Below, one piece after another: positions 63,568-64,000 of a DNA stretch of 64,000 nt. Source of the stretch: JAJYIW01 sp963781665 (GTDB taxonomy: Bacteria > Chloroflexota > Anaerolineae > Anaerolineales > Anaerolineaceae); NCBI GenBank assembly GCA_963781665.1, contig CAWAGA010000002.1:186001-250000 (forward strand), given 5' to 3'. A program made the translations under genes and the position numbers. Numbering within the stretch: the stretch's first letter is position 1; every line of letters starts with the position of its first letter. The notes beneath the pieces are model-generated. The model saw nothing but the letters and a program-made list of their open reading frames with translations, was not told the DNA's origin and made no database searches.

Positions 63568-64000
63568 ATGGAAACAAGAGTGACATTGAACATGAAAGAA
63601 ATTAAGCGATTGCACTTAGTGCAACAAATCATAGAGCAAAAGATGACCGCCGGACAAGCTTCTGAATTGCTAGGCCTTTCACTTCGTCAAGTCCGTCGTT
63701 TGGTTGCCAAATATCGGGTAAAAGGAGCACCCGGGATGACCCATGGCAATCGAGGTAAGCGACCGAACAATCAAACCGAAGAAGAGGTACGCAACGAAGT
63801 TTTGAAATTAGCCAAGGGTCAGTATCAAGATTATAACGATTGTCATCTGACGGAAGAATTGGCTGAAAATCATAAGCTCAACCTATCCCGATCGACCGTT
63901 CGCCGGATTCGTCGTCAAGCTAACTTACCAAGCCCTCGCAAAAGGCGAGCTCCCTGCCATCGAAGCCGTCGGGAGCGTAAGGTACAAGCCGGGATGCTTC
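63568..64000 (+). mobile_element. ISNCY/IS1202-like transposase, N-terminal part (runs off window end)
   Basis: The open frame METRVTLNMKEIKRLHLVQQIIEQKMTAGQASELLGLSLRQVRRLV... has a N-terminal helix-turn-helix (Ala-Ser-Glu-Leu-Leu-Gly-Leu-Ser) followed by HGNRGKRPNNQT, typical of the ISNCY group with a later DDE integrase core. The core lies beyond 64000. ATG 63568 or 63592 may be the start. Confidence 0.82.

Overview
The window looks like a chromosomal segment of an anaerobic member of the Chloroflexota, most likely class Anaerolineae. This is inferred from protein flavour: a tryptophanase/tyrosine-phenol-lyase-type lyase, a lipoprotein with a NBR1-type Ig domain, S4 and S14 proteins of the zinc-binding type, and an RpoB with a large acidic insertion. 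No rRNA is present, so the assignment is not proven. Coding density is high, base composition is moderate in G+C, and promoters are easily recognised TTGACA/TATAAT types.

Left part (1-36000): a mosaic of short operons. Two valyl-tRNA synthetase genes of different subfamilies lie in tandem behind a T-box leader whose specifier reads GUC (Val). Then follow a small tyrosine phosphatase with GDP-mannose dehydratase, a class A beta-lactamase-like wall protein, a coupled pair of envelope-stress-type genes, GAPDH, a S41 protease homologue that has lost its catalytic lysine, ThuA and a GH38 mannosidase (carbohydrate use), cyclophilin, a surface lipoprotein, glycosyltransferases, a DNA polymerase IV fused to a tyrosine-phosphatase domain, tRNA-Thr(CGU), uridine kinase, a M20 peptidase, a PAS/URO-D pair, a 4 x 74-bp tandem repeat running into the rsmG promoter, a frameshifted sugar symporter, a ChbG-like deacetylase, a HAD phosphatase with tryptophanase, an apparently self-regulated membrane/winged-helix/CPBP module, and a tetrapyrrole-methylase/MazG fusion.

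Middle and right part (36015-61750): one almost continuous minus-strand run from rpoB through the str, S10, spc and alpha clusters to rplM-rpsI, ending in a clear terminator. It is colinear with the usual bacterial order except that rpoC does not follow rpoB and infA is absent between map and rpmJ. Three universally essential genes here (rpoB, rplF, rpsS) are interrupted by a single-base change each; the common-sense reading is consensus or assembly error, but they are recorded individually.

Right end (61800-64000): a SLT-type lytic transglycosylase, a REP-associated (IS200-like) tyrosine transposase with a flanking inverted repeat, and the left end of an ISNCY/IS1202-like insertion sequence cut by the window edge. 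The most unusual single item is the DinB-phosphatase fusion at 19301-21043; the tandem-repeat promoter array, the dual ValRS operon and the lysine-less S41 homologue come next.
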